Assembly: GCF_030272615.1 (NCBI RefSeq)
Contig: NC_081406.1
Coordinates: forward strand, 482,763,900-482,827,899
Length of the DNA stretch: 64,000 bases
Direction of reading: 5' to 3'
Source: Cryptomeria japonica
Lineage: Eukaryota > Streptophyta > Pinopsida > Cupressales > Cupressaceae
In this document: piece after piece, positions 46,857 through 57,887 of the stretch
How the letters are laid out: each line of letters begins with the position of its first letter
How positions within the stretch are numbered: the stretch's first letter is position 1
The notes under the pieces: model-generated
What the model was told of the DNA's origin: nothing
Seen by the model: only the letters and a program-made list of their open reading frames with translations
The model's database searches: none
Translations under genes and position numbers: made by a program

Positions 46857-47862
46857 TGTAGGTAGTCTATCTCTAAAAGGAGATCTAATTGGATTTGGTT
46901 TGCCTCAAGGTCGATGAAGGAACCCTAGCGCACCAAAGGTTTCAATGTCAGTCATTGATGGAAAACTCGGGTATAATTATGTTGACTAAAGACCAAAGAG
47001 GATTGATGTTGTAGGTCGAATATTAAAGAACAAAGAGTGAATACAAAACAAAGAGCCAACCAGTCAGAGAGTTCATCAAACATCAAGGTGATTGAGTGCT
47101 TGAGAGAGAACCAGTAAGAAGAGCTAAACTAGAAAGGGTAAGGTAACCAATAGACTATCATTGATACTGACAGTGGTGAGAACTGATAGCAGTAGAACCA
47201 ATAAGAGGATAGTTGTAGTGAGAAAAGAAGAGCAGAGAGAAAGTGAGAAGAAGTAGAGGCTGAACTAGTGAAAGTGTCAAAGAAGATAAGATAGAGGAGA
47301 GATCAGAACTGGCAGAAAGTAGAGTATTGGAAAAGAAGAGGTAGAGGCCAAATCAGTAAGGTTGTAGCAAAGAATGAAAGAGAGGAGGATCTGAGTAAGT
47401 AGAGAGCTGGCAGAGAGTAGAGCATAGGAAGACCAGTTGAGAAGAGTAAAATTGGAAGAGAATTTGTAGAGGTTACAAAACAAATTTGTAACTAGGTTAT
47501 TACTTTTTTATTGATATATGATATTGTAATCACTGAGTTGGAGCTCAATGCAATGGTTGGTGCTCCTTGGGTTGGTTCCCTAAATGTTGTAACCATTGTT
47601 TTCATTGTGAGGCTAGTTTGGAGTAGTAGACTCCAACAACATTTCTCATCGAGGTTTTTCCTATGTTGGGTTTTCCTCATGCGTCAGGTGTTATGTGATG
47701 TTCCCTTTGTGTGTGCTTGCATCTTGATCTCCTCCCCTATCTCCCCGGTATATTTGTCTTGTGTTTGAACTTCTAACCGATACACACCTTATAGGCATTA
47801 AAAGGGTTAAGTTTGGAAAATGATTAATCCCCCCCCCTCTCAGTGGCAACTTGTGTTCTACA
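46857..47862 (+). repeat. 5' LTR of a plus-strand Copia element, 1,006 bp
   Basis: It starts TGTAGGTAGTC and ends GTTCTACA, giving perfect TGTAG/CTACA ends. The right end carries the CCCCCCCCTCTCAG motif typical for the Copia LTRs here, but the hairpin arms are not preserved. A primer site follows. The left limit rests on the terminal match and on the abrupt end of Tat homology. Confidence 0.65.
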
Positions 47863-47864
47863 AT

Positions 47865-47876
47865 TGGTATAAGAGC
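47865..47876 (+). promoter_or_regulatory. Primer-binding site of the 47-kb Copia element
   Basis: TGGTATAAGAGC, one mismatch to the initiator-Met pattern, two bases after the LTR. Confidence 0.75.
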
Positions 47877-48110
47877 CTAGGTTCCCAATTGATAAGATTT
47901 CTCCAGCTTGGGTAGATTTTGGTTTTGTGAACACAATGGTCTGTGTTGTGTCAACCCCTACTTCAATGTTTAATGGTTCAAAACATTCTTTATGGACTTG
48001 TAGGATGGAAGTGTACCTATCCTCTTTAGGGTATTGGTGTAGGGGAACTCAAAGGTGTGCTAGAATCTCTCCAACATGTGTTTGAATGCAACATGATGTG
48101 TTACCTTGAA
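47877..48110 (+). pseudogene. Copia gag start, truncated
   Basis: Plus-strand reading gives FNGSKHSLWTCRMEVYLSSL, the conserved N-terminal motif of Copia Gag (FxGxNYxxWKxxMxxxL). Homology then fades, so the rest of this element is lost or decayed. There is no link to the Gypsy gag further right. Confidence 0.6.
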
Positions 48111-48959
48111 GGTTTCTTGTGTATGTCCTAAATTGATGTGGTAATGCTACCAATGCTATGTAATAAGCCCTAAGGCTCCAAGGTGTGTACTTGGTCAAAA
48201 AGCCTTGTATGGGAATTTTATTTAATTTTTTGGTGTCTAGGGGTCCTAGAGATGTTGTGTGTCCACTTTCTAACCTTTGGTATGAAGGTGAGTGAGTGAT
48301 GTAATAAATTGTCAAAAGTTGTTATGTTGTCATAGGCAATTTTGGAAATATTTGACTTGTGGTTGCCCAATGGCTAGTTGGTTGCATTCGTACATTGGGA
48401 GGTGGTTGGAAGGATTCCTTGTCCTTATTTAAGCCCAAGGAATGATTCTCACAGGTCAGATTGAGACTTTGAATAAAATTTATGCTTCCTACAATTCTGA
48501 AACTATCATTTTTATTGTAATTTATTATCTTCTTTGCTTTGGTAAAGATTTATACGGACTTCTAGAAGGGCTCATGTCTTGAATAGGTTGGAGTAGAGAG
48601 TCACCTTTTAGTTGATGTAGGTTTGAGGTCTTGAAGTTATGTGGTTGAGGAGTAATTGAATTTTCTTTCTCGCTGCCTAGTAGAAATCCCAAAAATCGGG
48701 GTTTGGATGCAAAAGGAGCCACCATTCAACATTCCTCAATGGGAATGGTCTGAAATCCTAGAGAATGTTGGATTATCATGTATACTAGGTGATGTGGTTA
48801 CTTTGGGGAGCAGAAGATCTCACCTTGCACTTTTGGAGTGCTGCCTTAGACTTGACATTACCCATGTGGCAAGTCTATGCAGTGAAGGATTGATTAAATC
48901 CTTGGAGAAGTGGACAAAAAAGGTAGTCAAAACTTGCATGGAGGGGACCCTTAGACATG
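48111..48959 (+). other. Unassigned stretch with an orphan open frame
   Basis: No known domain. CCTTATTTAAGCCC near 48430 and TTGAATAAAATTTATG near 48470 look like a TATA box and a polyadenylation signal, so a decayed LTR may lie here. The frame 48656-48964 encodes a 102-residue peptide without recognised relatives, possibly chance. Confidence 0.4.
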
Positions 48960-49591
48960 TGTAGACCCTCTTAAAAATTCATAACCTCATTCCCATTTGA
49001 CTGGTGAGGGTTTTGATACCTAAAACCTTATACTGGCTAACTAGGCTAAAATAGGCACAATAGCGTTTGAACACTTGCACTCAAAACCCAGATGCAGAAG
49101 TTTGAAATCCTTTAGAGGGACCAAAAGGGTATTTTAATATAAAAAAATTTCAGGGAGTTTTTCAGAGAGTTTGGTAGATAAAGTGGAAAAAGTCCAAACA
49201 GAGGCCTAATTTCTTGTAGCCTATTTTCCTAGGTCACTGAGAACAAAAGGCACAAAAGGCTTGCAAACACAGACCAAAGATGTCTAATTCAATGAAAATA
49301 TCTTATCAAACATATTCAAACACTCACACATGAAAAATTACACCATTTTAGCAAAAGGACCTATTGGCAAGGGGCTGGGGGTTGTGAGGTATCTTGGTTT
49401 AGGGGTTGAGTACATAGGAGTAGGAGTCTCCTTGAAAAACCAAGTTGTCTTGAGTGGATTGATCCTTGGGAAGGATCAAGGACAAGTTTAAGAACCTTTG
49501 GAAGGTTGGATATATTGGACCATTGGATGGTTCCAAATGTTAAGCCATCAAGAAGCCAAGGAAATTGCTCATTAACACCAAACCCTCTACA
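48960..49591 (+). repeat. Possible 5' LTR of the plus-strand Gypsy element
   Basis: TGTAGACCC at 48960 and CCTCTACA ending at 49591 form matching ends, and a primer site follows at 49598. The right end is fairly secure because of the primer site; the left end is a guess from the TGTAG start. Confidence 0.45.
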
Positions 49592-49597
49592 TCATAG

Positions 49598-49607
49598 TGG
49601 TATCAGA
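49598..49607 (+). promoter_or_regulatory. Gypsy primer-binding site
   Basis: TGGTATCAGA, initiator tRNA-Met type as in many plant Gypsy elements, 34 bp before the gag ATG. Confidence 0.75.
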
Positions 49608-49631
49608 AAAATACCAAGGGTGGAATAGTGT

Positions 49632-50654
49632 ATGTCAGACTCAAAATTTGGAGGAGAGGCTAATGCAATTCCTCCTAAGGCAATAAACTAAGAGGCCATA
49701 AAGAAGATGGTAGAGGAGTTGCTTGAAGAGAAACTCAAAGAGACTAGACAGACCAAGGGAAAGGATAAAACTTGTGATGATGACTCAGAGGAGGAGAATG
49801 AAGAGAAGGAGGCCATCTGTCAGAATATGACACCTAATCAAAAGATGTTCTTGGATTCTTTGAAATCAGTAAATAGAGACAATGTGGAAAGTTTACATAT
49901 TTATAGTGGTAACTTGAATGGAGAATAAGTGCTTGAATGGATTGAATCACTTAATAACCACTTTGAGTACAAAGAAGTTCCCGAGGAGAAAAGAGTGAGT
50001 TTGGTAAAGTCTAGACTCAAGGGGTCTACCTTGTAGTGGTGGATAGTGTTGCAAGAAGAAAGGATGATTATAGGGAAGAAGAAGATATCCTCTTGGGAGA
50101 GGATGAAGAGAAAAATCAAAGATTAATTCCTACCAATAGACTATGAGGTTCAGATGTACAAGAAGCTACAAAATATCATACATAGGGAGTTGGATGTGAA
50201 TTCATATACTAAAGAATTTCATAAACTAAGTCTTAGGTCAAAGAATCATGAAGAAGAGGTGGAGAAAGTGGCTAGATACCTAAATGGGTTAAGGCAAAAC
50301 ATTCAATATGAGATCAAAATCATGGCTTTGGACACTATGCACAAATGTTTCCAATTGGCATTGAGAATGGAAGATAAGATAAGGAGAAGAGGAGAGAAAA
50401 ATAATAGAGGAAGGGGAGGTAGAGGTGTCTATGGAGGAAGAAATAATCCTTTAAAAAATGGTGACACTAACCAACAAGAGTCCAATGGAGAGTTCAACAA
50501 TAAGAATGGGGGCTTTAGAGGAGGAAGAAGAGATTTTGGTAGGGGTAGGCAAGGAAGTCAAGGCAAAGGTCCTAGTGCTTTCACTGGCAAGTGTTACAAT
50601 TGCAACCAAGTGGGTCATACCATGAGTAGATGCCTAGAGAAAGCTTCTAGTTGA
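49632..50654 (+). pseudogene. Ty3/Gypsy gag with one CCHC zinc knuckle
   Basis: ATG at 49632 (MSDSKFGGEAN). It reads through an acidic EEENEEKE stretch, then the retrotransposon capsid domain: WIESLNNHFEYKEVPEEKRV, KKISSWERMKRKIKD, FLPIDYEVQMYKKLQNI and YTKEFHKLSLRS. An Arg/Gly-rich tail and the knuckle CYNCNQVGHTMSRC (about 50593-50634) follow. Stops lie after the start region, after NLNGE (49926), at TL-stop-WW and after KIKD. The order gag, protease, RT and the iMet primer site fit a chromovirus-like Gypsy element; no chromodomain can be checked because the 3' part is not in view. Confidence 0.85.
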
Positions 50655-52142
50655 CATGGACCAGAAAGAAGGAATCAACTTGTGGAAGAGCATGATGGAT
50701 AAAGTGTCAATTCACCCATGGGAAATCCAGGTCCAACCTTGGATGGAGAAAGCCTCATACTAAGGAGGACATTATTGAAGGTACCTTAATGCAAGGATCC
50801 ACCACAACAAAAGTCACTCTTCAAGACTACTTGTAAGACTCATGGTAAGGTTTGTAAGGTGATTGTATATTCTGGATCCACTGAGATTATTGTTGCTTTG
50901 GAAATGGTAGAGAAGTTAAAATTGAAAAGGTTACCACATGTGAGTACTTATAGGGTGTCTTGGCTTAACAAGGGGTAGCATGTAGTGGTAGATGAACAAA
51001 CTTAGGTGAATTTTGAAGTAGGAGACTATAAGGATAGGATCTTGTGTGATATCCTTCCTATGGATGCTTGTCACTTATTGTTAGGCCGCCCTTGGCAGTA
51101 TGATGTCAAAGCCCAACATGATGGGGAAAAGAATGTGTATGTCATCTCCAAGAATGGTAAGTAGTTTAGGATGGAACCTTTACTTGATCAATTGGAAGAG
51201 AATATTGTTAGTCCAAGTGTCACGATGATTAGTGGGAAAGATTTTTCAGATGTCCTTAAGCAAGAGGAGACCCAAGGCTATGCTTTAGTCTTATACCCAA
51301 AGGATAAACCTCAACAGAAGAATAGTGCAAAGAGAGAGGTTCCTGGTGAAGTAAAAGCCATGTTGGATAGATATGAAGGATTTTTAGCCAAAGACATGCC
51401 TGATAACTTTCCTCCAATTGGATAAATTAGTTATCAAATTGATTTGATCTATGGTGTAATCTTACCCAATAAAGCTGCCTACAAGATGACTCCTAAACAA
51501 AATGAGGAGATATCAAGACAAGTGCAAGAACTATTGGACAAGGGGTTGAATAAGAAGAGTTTAAGCTGATTTGCTGTACCTACTATGTTGGCACCAAAAA
51601 AAGATGGAACATGGAGAATGTGCACTAATTCTAGAGCCATTAACAAGATCACAATTAGGTACCGATTTCCTATGCCTAGGATTGAAGACGTAATGGACTA
51701 TCTTGGGGGATCTTGCTACTTTTCAAAGATTGATTTGAAATTAGGTTACCATCAGATTAGAATCAAAGTTGGTGATGAGTGGAAGACTTCCTTTAAGACA
51801 AATGAGGGTTTATATGAATGGTTGGTGATATCGTTTGGGCTCACCAATGCACCTAGTACCTTTATGCGCCTCATGAATGAGGTATTTTTATTGGAAATTT
51901 TTTTATTGTTTATCTTGGTGACATGTTGGTGTTTAGTAGGTCTAAGGAGGATAATTTGAAGCATTTGGATCAGGTTTTGAGGAAGCTTCATGAGGATAAA
52001 CTGGTAATCAACCTTGAGAAGTGTGAATTCATGAAAACTGAGTTGGTGTATCTAGGTTTTGTGGTTTCTAAGGGATGTTTAAAAATGGATCCCTCAAAGG
52101 TTGAGGCTATTTTCAATTGGCCTACACCTAGGATAGTGGGGG
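50655..52142 (+). pseudogene. Gypsy protease and reverse transcriptase, truncated by element C
   Basis: The protease is visible as KVIVYSGSTEIIV (about 50860), with Asp replaced by Tyr in the active site, and LLLGRPWQYD (about 51080). RT follows: [20 protein letters not shown] (51585), [49 protein letters not shown]. After a frame change comes YLGDMLVFS (about 51913), where the catalytic YxDD has become YLGD, then the thumb with VYLGFVVSKG and IFNWPTPR. It breaks off at 52142, where element C starts, so RNase H and integrase lie beyond the window. Confidence 0.88.
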
Positions 52143-52963
52143 TGTTAAATTTAATAATAGTCCCAAAGACACTGAGAGGGTGGGGTGAATGAGTTTCTAA
52201 CCAGTTAATGGAATATTTAAACTTATTTATAATTTTGCAACCCAAATCAATGTACTGGTAAACAAGAAATAATGTAGTAAAGAGAAATAATAGAGATAGC
52301 ATAAATGCACACCATAACACATAATATTTTAATGAGGAAACCCAGTGTGGGAAAAACCTCAGTGGGATTTGTGACCCACAATATTTACTCACTCACCAAT
52401 ATGAATAAATATTACCTACAATAGGGGCCTACACATGCAGGAAGGCCAACTGCCTGGAGCGCACTACTCAAAAGAGTATCACTGACTACAATATGGATAA
52501 TTAAATCCAATAAAATGTACTGCTCAAAATAGCATCTTTAATGCCTGGTTCAGTACCGGTTTAAGCTCAGTCATATACCAAAAACCTTTCGCTGTCCAAT
52601 AATATTTTGCCTTTCTTCCTTACAATTCCATTTCTGTATTCCTATTCATTACATTACAAAAATGATCTACAAGATCTCATACATATATGAGTCTATTACA
52701 ATACACCAAGTTGGATTACAAATAATTAATTATATTTACAATACAATTCATATAAGAAAAACTTTATCCCATGTCAGCCTGAGTGTCGATATACTTCATT
52801 TCTAGTGTAATCTGGATGTCGGTGAAAGTTCTTTCCAGTCTATGATGTTTTTGATGCCGGTGCATGTGTAGAAACTTCTTGTTGTTTGGTTGCTAGTTGG
52901 TTGCCAGTTGGTTGCCATCAATGAAAACATAAACTATTATCATTAGAGTGTAGAATGCCAACA
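52143..52963 (-). repeat. Element C left LTR (3' LTR), 821 bp
   Basis: It starts TGTTAAATTTAAT and ends ATGCCAACA; then ATCTCCCCCTTT (minus purine tract). The terminal hairpin is decayed (GACACTGA / TGAGTTTC). Shared blocks with A, B and D include CCCAGTGTGGGAAAAACC and ACATGCAGGAAGGCC. Confidence 0.88.
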
Positions 52964-52975
52964 ATCTCCCCCTTT
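52964..52975 (-). promoter_or_regulatory. Element C polypurine tract
   Basis: AAAGGGGGAGAT on the minus strand beside the 3' LTR, as in A and Copia-2. Confidence 0.82.
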
Positions 52976-53123
52976 AGCATTGATGGCAACACTCATGAGA
53001 AAAATCCAAAACTGCTATCCAGAAATGAAATCCAAAAAGAAGTGTGCTCCCCCTAAGAAAGTGATCCCCTATGTGCATTTATTAGACAAAGGATGTCAAA
53101 AAGAATCAAAGAATACAAAAATG

Positions 53124-56100
53124 CTACCTCATCGCATGTAACTGGTTGGTTACAATCTGAAAAATGTCTACCAAAATTAGATTTAGGCTCTGCATGAATT
53201 TGTTGTTGTCGGAGAGAATGGTCTCAGTCTAATGGATCATGTCAGTTAAATAGTGCATCTATTGCTCCAGTGACCGTTCTCCTTGAATTGTTGCCTTTGA
53301 TATCTCAACCCGTTAAGTAATGAGACTGTCCAATCTTGGACCAAGTTTACTTTTGATTTCCTGGGCCTTTAACCTTATCCTTTCTTTCTCTTTCTCAAGT
53401 TTCTCTAACTTTTCCCCATACACTACCATTTCCTGCTAAAAAGCTAAGGTAAGTTCCGAAGAACCTATCATATTATCCACAATGTCATCTATCTCCTTTT
53501 GTGTCTTCTTGACTTCCTCATCTATATCCTTAGTTAGATGGTGAGGCTTGCAAGCTTCTCTATATAGCTCCTTATATTCCAAAATTCTTCAGTTGAGTAC
53601 CAGTAATAATGAATCCATATGCTCATTATAGTCTTTTACGGTTTTCTCAAATAATTCTCCTTTCTCTTTATCTACTCTTTCCTTTATAGTATCCTCATTC
53701 ACCTTATCTATAGTTATGATATTTCAACAATGAATTTGGACAATGTGTCCAATTTACCTAAAGAATCATTAATGTGATCTACTTATAGGTAGGTGCAGTC
53801 ATCTTCAAGATAGGTAATGTGTTATCAATAGCCTTAAATTCTAAGGCATTGCAATTTGTTATCCTCTTGATAGAATCCAATAGAACATCTATTATGTTAG
53901 TGGGTCTGAATTCTCCTGTTGATGTGCTTGGTTATGCTATGGATTTCCTCTCAATAGATACTTGCCCAGTTACCTTCACTATTTTCTCCTTATTTCCATT
54001 AGTTGCTTCCTCTTTAATTATAGTTTCTTCTGGTTTCTTTGTTTGTGTTTGTACCTCTACTTTTGATGATTTCTCAGTTATAGCAACTTTATCCTCCATC
54101 GGTTTCTCTATCTCTGGTTCCTTATCTTGTGTTGGTATCTCAGTCTTCTGAGAGTCAGCAGTGTGTGCAGGTATCTTAGAGATCTTACTATCTTTAACAT
54201 CATCTGCCTTAACCTCTACAGTCTCTTTATCCACAACAATGTTTATATCTTGTGTATCCACATTCATGGTGAAAAGTATTTCAGACTCCAGGTTAGTATC
54301 ATCATGAGTTACTTCATCAGTTGCCTTATCCAGTTGATTTTTTGTATGTACTAATGATGTTGAAGTTAATGGAGGGGTGTCCTGAGTTGGTGGAGGGATG
54401 TTATCTATTACCTTTATAGAAGGTACACCACCAATCTTGCCTTTCCCTTTGTCCTTTTGGTACACTTTAGCAAAAGATTTATCTATTTTTTGTCTTTCCT
54501 TTTCCTCTTTCTTTTCCTTTTCAACAAAAAATATATCCCATTTTTCTGCAGTCTCATCAGCAATCTCTTTCACTCTACCAGCCATTAGGCTAACCTGTTG
54601 GTGTCCACTGACAAAAAACTGACCGATTTGCCTCAGCAATTAGTTCATCAATTTCCTCCTTAGAATTTATAGGATGTACTACCAATAATGCTTCAACCTT
54701 TAACTTTTTGTCTAATTCCATCACTGACATTCTTTTAGCTTCTAGTCTTAGATATAAGTCATTTGGTAGATCCTCTACAACTTCAATCAAAACCTTTTTA
54801 TAGATATCTAAATGCAAAATTATACTAGCCTCTATTGTTTCCTTGTCTGAATCTTTGTAAGAATGATAGTATTTATTTATATTGCAAATATTTCCATCCT
54901 GTGTTATCTCATTTACCAGTTCCTCTGATGTCAGGGTATCTGGTGTCTTAGTATGTTTCTTCTTTGGTGTAAGATTCTTTTTAGGTTCCCTTATAGCCTG
55001 CTACTTCTTCCTCAAAGTTCTAGTCCTTTTGGGAGAAGGAGAGGGTACCGATGAGGGTTTCCTCTTCTTTCTTTCAACTCTTTTGAACTTTGTTTCTTTT
55101 CCACTATCTGTATCCGAAGAAGTAACAACCCATGAAACATGAGCTTCTAGTTTCAATCCTTCCAGTTTACTCTAGTTTACTGGCAGATATACCACTTATG
55201 TTCATTACATTTTTCTTAATTTCCTTTTCCATATTGGATGCATCTCTGATAAACTTTTCTCTTCTTTTTCTTCTCTTCTGCATTGAGACAACACTCTTAA
55301 TGGTTTCAACACTACCAAAGAATTTATCAGATGGTTCCTTAGGTGAATCAAGTATTTTTTAGCATATGTTTCAAGAATGGGTAAATCAACTTCATAACCC
55401 ATTTTAGTAACCCAAATAGTTCTAGGGCTAACTGCTTCCATCCATGTCTCATCACATTTGATTACAAAGTAGATTTGCTTGTCATACTTGTCTACTATGC
55501 TCTGGGGTAACCTTTCTCTAGCTCTCATCTTAGTCTGATAATTCTTGAGGTAATTTGTTATAATGTTGTCACTGTTATTGTCCATATCGGTAATAGCTTC
55601 TTTGATTTGTTTTCCTATTGGGATGTCATATCCAAAGTCCTTATGACCAATGTCGAGTATCTCTTTGGTGAAGTAAAGAATTAGACACACAAGTAGGTTG
55701 CCAAAATGAAATGTCCCTTTCTTGTCACCCTTAATCTTCTTCAAGTTATCAATTAATTCATCCTTAAGCCATTCATAGATATCAATTTTAGCATTGTTCT
55801 TTACCATTTCATATGCACTATAAATACATAAGCTGGAAATTGAATTCAATCTGTTTGCATGAGTTACTCTATATCCAAGTACCATACTCACATATCTCAC
55901 ATTAGCATCAGTAATGTCATTAACCCTAAGAGATCTATTGTCAGATGTAGCTCTGGTTAACTCCATAACTCCCTTGTTAGGTATCTTCTTGGTTTTGTTG
56001 GGCCTACTACCAGTTGAGGGTAAACCAGTAACTGCCTTGATTGCTTCCTTAGAGATTTTAAAAATACATTCAAGCCACATGAACTCTCCATGAACTCTAC

Positions 56101-56451
56101 TCAGAACAAGACGGACTACCTCCTTAGGAAATTCAAGTATGTTCAATATCTCAATGAATCCTAAGTCTCCAACTATCTTATGCTCCGATTTAATTAAACC
56201 TTGTTCATCAGTAATAACACCACTGTACATGTTCTCCAAATCATCGGTTCCTAGATTTTCTATGTTGCACTGAATGTAGATTCTAGGGTCTTCGGAAAAA
56301 GAGAATCCCTCAGAATTTTCAAAAAAGCTCCGATAGAATCATCTTTCTTGGCAATTTTAGGGATAATTTTAAACACAGGCCTAGGGCGCTTAACATTTTC
56401 TACCACAGTAGGCTTTGCAATAAACTCAGGTATAGAAGATGAAGATGCCAT
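53124..56451 (-). pseudogene. Element C ORF2, unknown protein, diverged
   Basis: Start ATG 56451 (MASSSSIPEFIAKPTVVENV); end near 53124. The long frame 56239-55205 (344 codons) holds the N-terminal domain: FMWLECIFKISKEAIKAVTG, SLCIYSAYEMVKNNAKID, GNLLVCLILYFTKEILDIG, ETWMEAVSPRTIWVTKMGYE. The middle and C-terminal parts follow in frames 54817-54590 and 54639-53932, with KGKGKIGGVPSIKV and a long Lys/Glu-rich tail. Most differences from B and D are substitutions that keep charge pattern and length, which suggests the protein was under selection before decay. Confidence 0.8.
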
Positions 56452-56592
56452 TTCGAAAGATAAATACCTCTTGCTTGAAATCCTTGGATGCCTGAAAAAC
56501 ATTTCGCAGCTCGCCTTTAGAATGACCTTACTCAATTTTGCGCTCTCTAAATGCTTGAATGCTTGGTGGTTGAAAATCGGGGTTTTTTGGTG

Positions 56593-56599
56593 CTTTATA
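56593..56599 (-). promoter_or_regulatory. TATA-like box upstream of element C ORF2
   Basis: The minus strand reads GGCTATAAAGCACC, about 145 bp before the ORF2 ATG, the same place as in A, B and D although the surroundings have diverged. Confidence 0.65.
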
Positions 56600-56759
56600 G
56601 CCAAAAATGCTTTCCAACTACTGTATTAAATGCTTGTCGGTTAAGTTGAATCTTAACACATCTACCAGTAAAGAAGAAATGTATCTTCTTCCCATCAACC
56701 GAGGGAAGAATGCATTATTTTCAACTTTTTTCCATACCCCTTAAGTATTATTCCTTAGT

Positions 56760-57039
56760 TAGATGAAGAATCTCCTACCGGTGGAGGGTTACTCTGTTCA
56801 ACCGGTGCAGAGACAGATTCATCAACTTTATAATCTCACTTCTTAATCCATTGTTTTGAAAACTCTTGCTTTATTTCATTTATCTTTTCTTTTCCCTTAT
56901 CATTAGATCCTTTATTGTTCATTGGTATAGTCTTGCTTCTACAAAATTTTACAATACGCCCAATCATGTTACATGCATAACAAGTTACATTATTTCTCTG
57001 AATAGTTTTTCCATATCCTTGACCGGTTTGTGTTCTGCA
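56760..57039 (-). pseudogene. Element C ORF1, C-terminal fragment
   Basis: From the D insertion leftward it reads CRTQTGQGYGKTIQRNNV and the fourth knuckle CYACNMIGRIVKFC (His replaced by Arg), then KGKEKINEIKQEFSKQW and the end near 56760. The rest of the gene is on the other side of D at 63611. Confidence 0.85.
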
Positions 57040-57816
57040 TGTTGGCATATGCACAATCTAATGAGACATTGTATGTGATTGAAGGTTTTGTCATTGATGG
57101 AAACCTTGCAATCCTATGGCACCAGCAAGACATTATACCGGCATAGCATTACACCAGCAAGATAGTGCATCGGCATCAGCAGAACACTCTACACCGGCAC
57201 CGGCACAAAGGCCGACAGGATTTTTGTTATGTAATATTTTGTTTATTATTGTAAGCCAAATTGGCAAATTGTAAAATGACTCTTATATATAAAGGAGATC
57301 ATTATAGACATTTGGAATAATGATGTAAGGAGTATAAAAGAAAATACTAGGTAGACCTAATGTGCGAAATATAGGCCAAGAGGTATATGTAAAGAACAAA
57401 GCAGGAACCGGTACTGAATCTGGGATTGAAGATGCTATTGTAAAGTAGTACAAGTTATTGGATTAGTATAATCCTTATTGTAAGTCAGTGTGACTTCCCA
57501 TTGAGCAGTGAGCTCTAGGCAGTTCGCCTTCCTGCATGTGTAGGCCCCTATTGTAAGTAATATTCTCTTATTGGCCAGTGAGTGAAAATTGTGGGTCACA
57601 AATCCCACCGAGGTTTTTCCCACACTAGGTTTCCTCGTTAACATCTTGTGTTATGGTGTACTTTCAATGTGGATATTCTTGATTCTATTTATTGCATTAG
57701 TTCTTGCATACCAGTACACTGTTATATTATGTTCAGCATGTTTTAACTTAAAAAATTCTTATTACCAGTTAGATACTAATTCACCCCCCCTCTCAGTATC
57801 TGTGGGACCCCTAAAA
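57040..57816 (+). repeat. Element D 5' LTR, 777 bp
   Basis: It starts TGTTGGCATATG and ends CCCCTAAAA; the terminal CA has become AA. It lacks a segment of about 24 bp that the 3' LTR has near 62970. A cluster of ACCGGCA/ACCAGCA motifs fills 57118-57217. The terminal C-rich hairpin is near 57766-57800. Confidence 0.94.
57281..57295 (+). promoter_or_regulatory. TATA box of the element D LTR promoter
   Basis: TCTTATATATAAAGG lies 240 bp inside the LTR and is repeated in the 3' LTR (63074-63088). Transcription would begin about 30 bp downstream, defining the start of R (inference). In A the same position is eroded to CATATATGTATG. Confidence 0.7.
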
Positions 57817-57818
57817 AT

Positions 57819-57830
57819 TGGTATCAGAGC
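57819..57830 (+). promoter_or_regulatory. Element D primer-binding site
   Basis: TGGTATCAGAGC directly after the 5' LTR; initiator tRNA-Met type. Confidence 0.93.
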
Positions 57831-57887
57831 CTAGTCCTCTATTTTCAGAAGTCTAACAGCTTGAGGAAGATCTTGACACTGGTAAAG

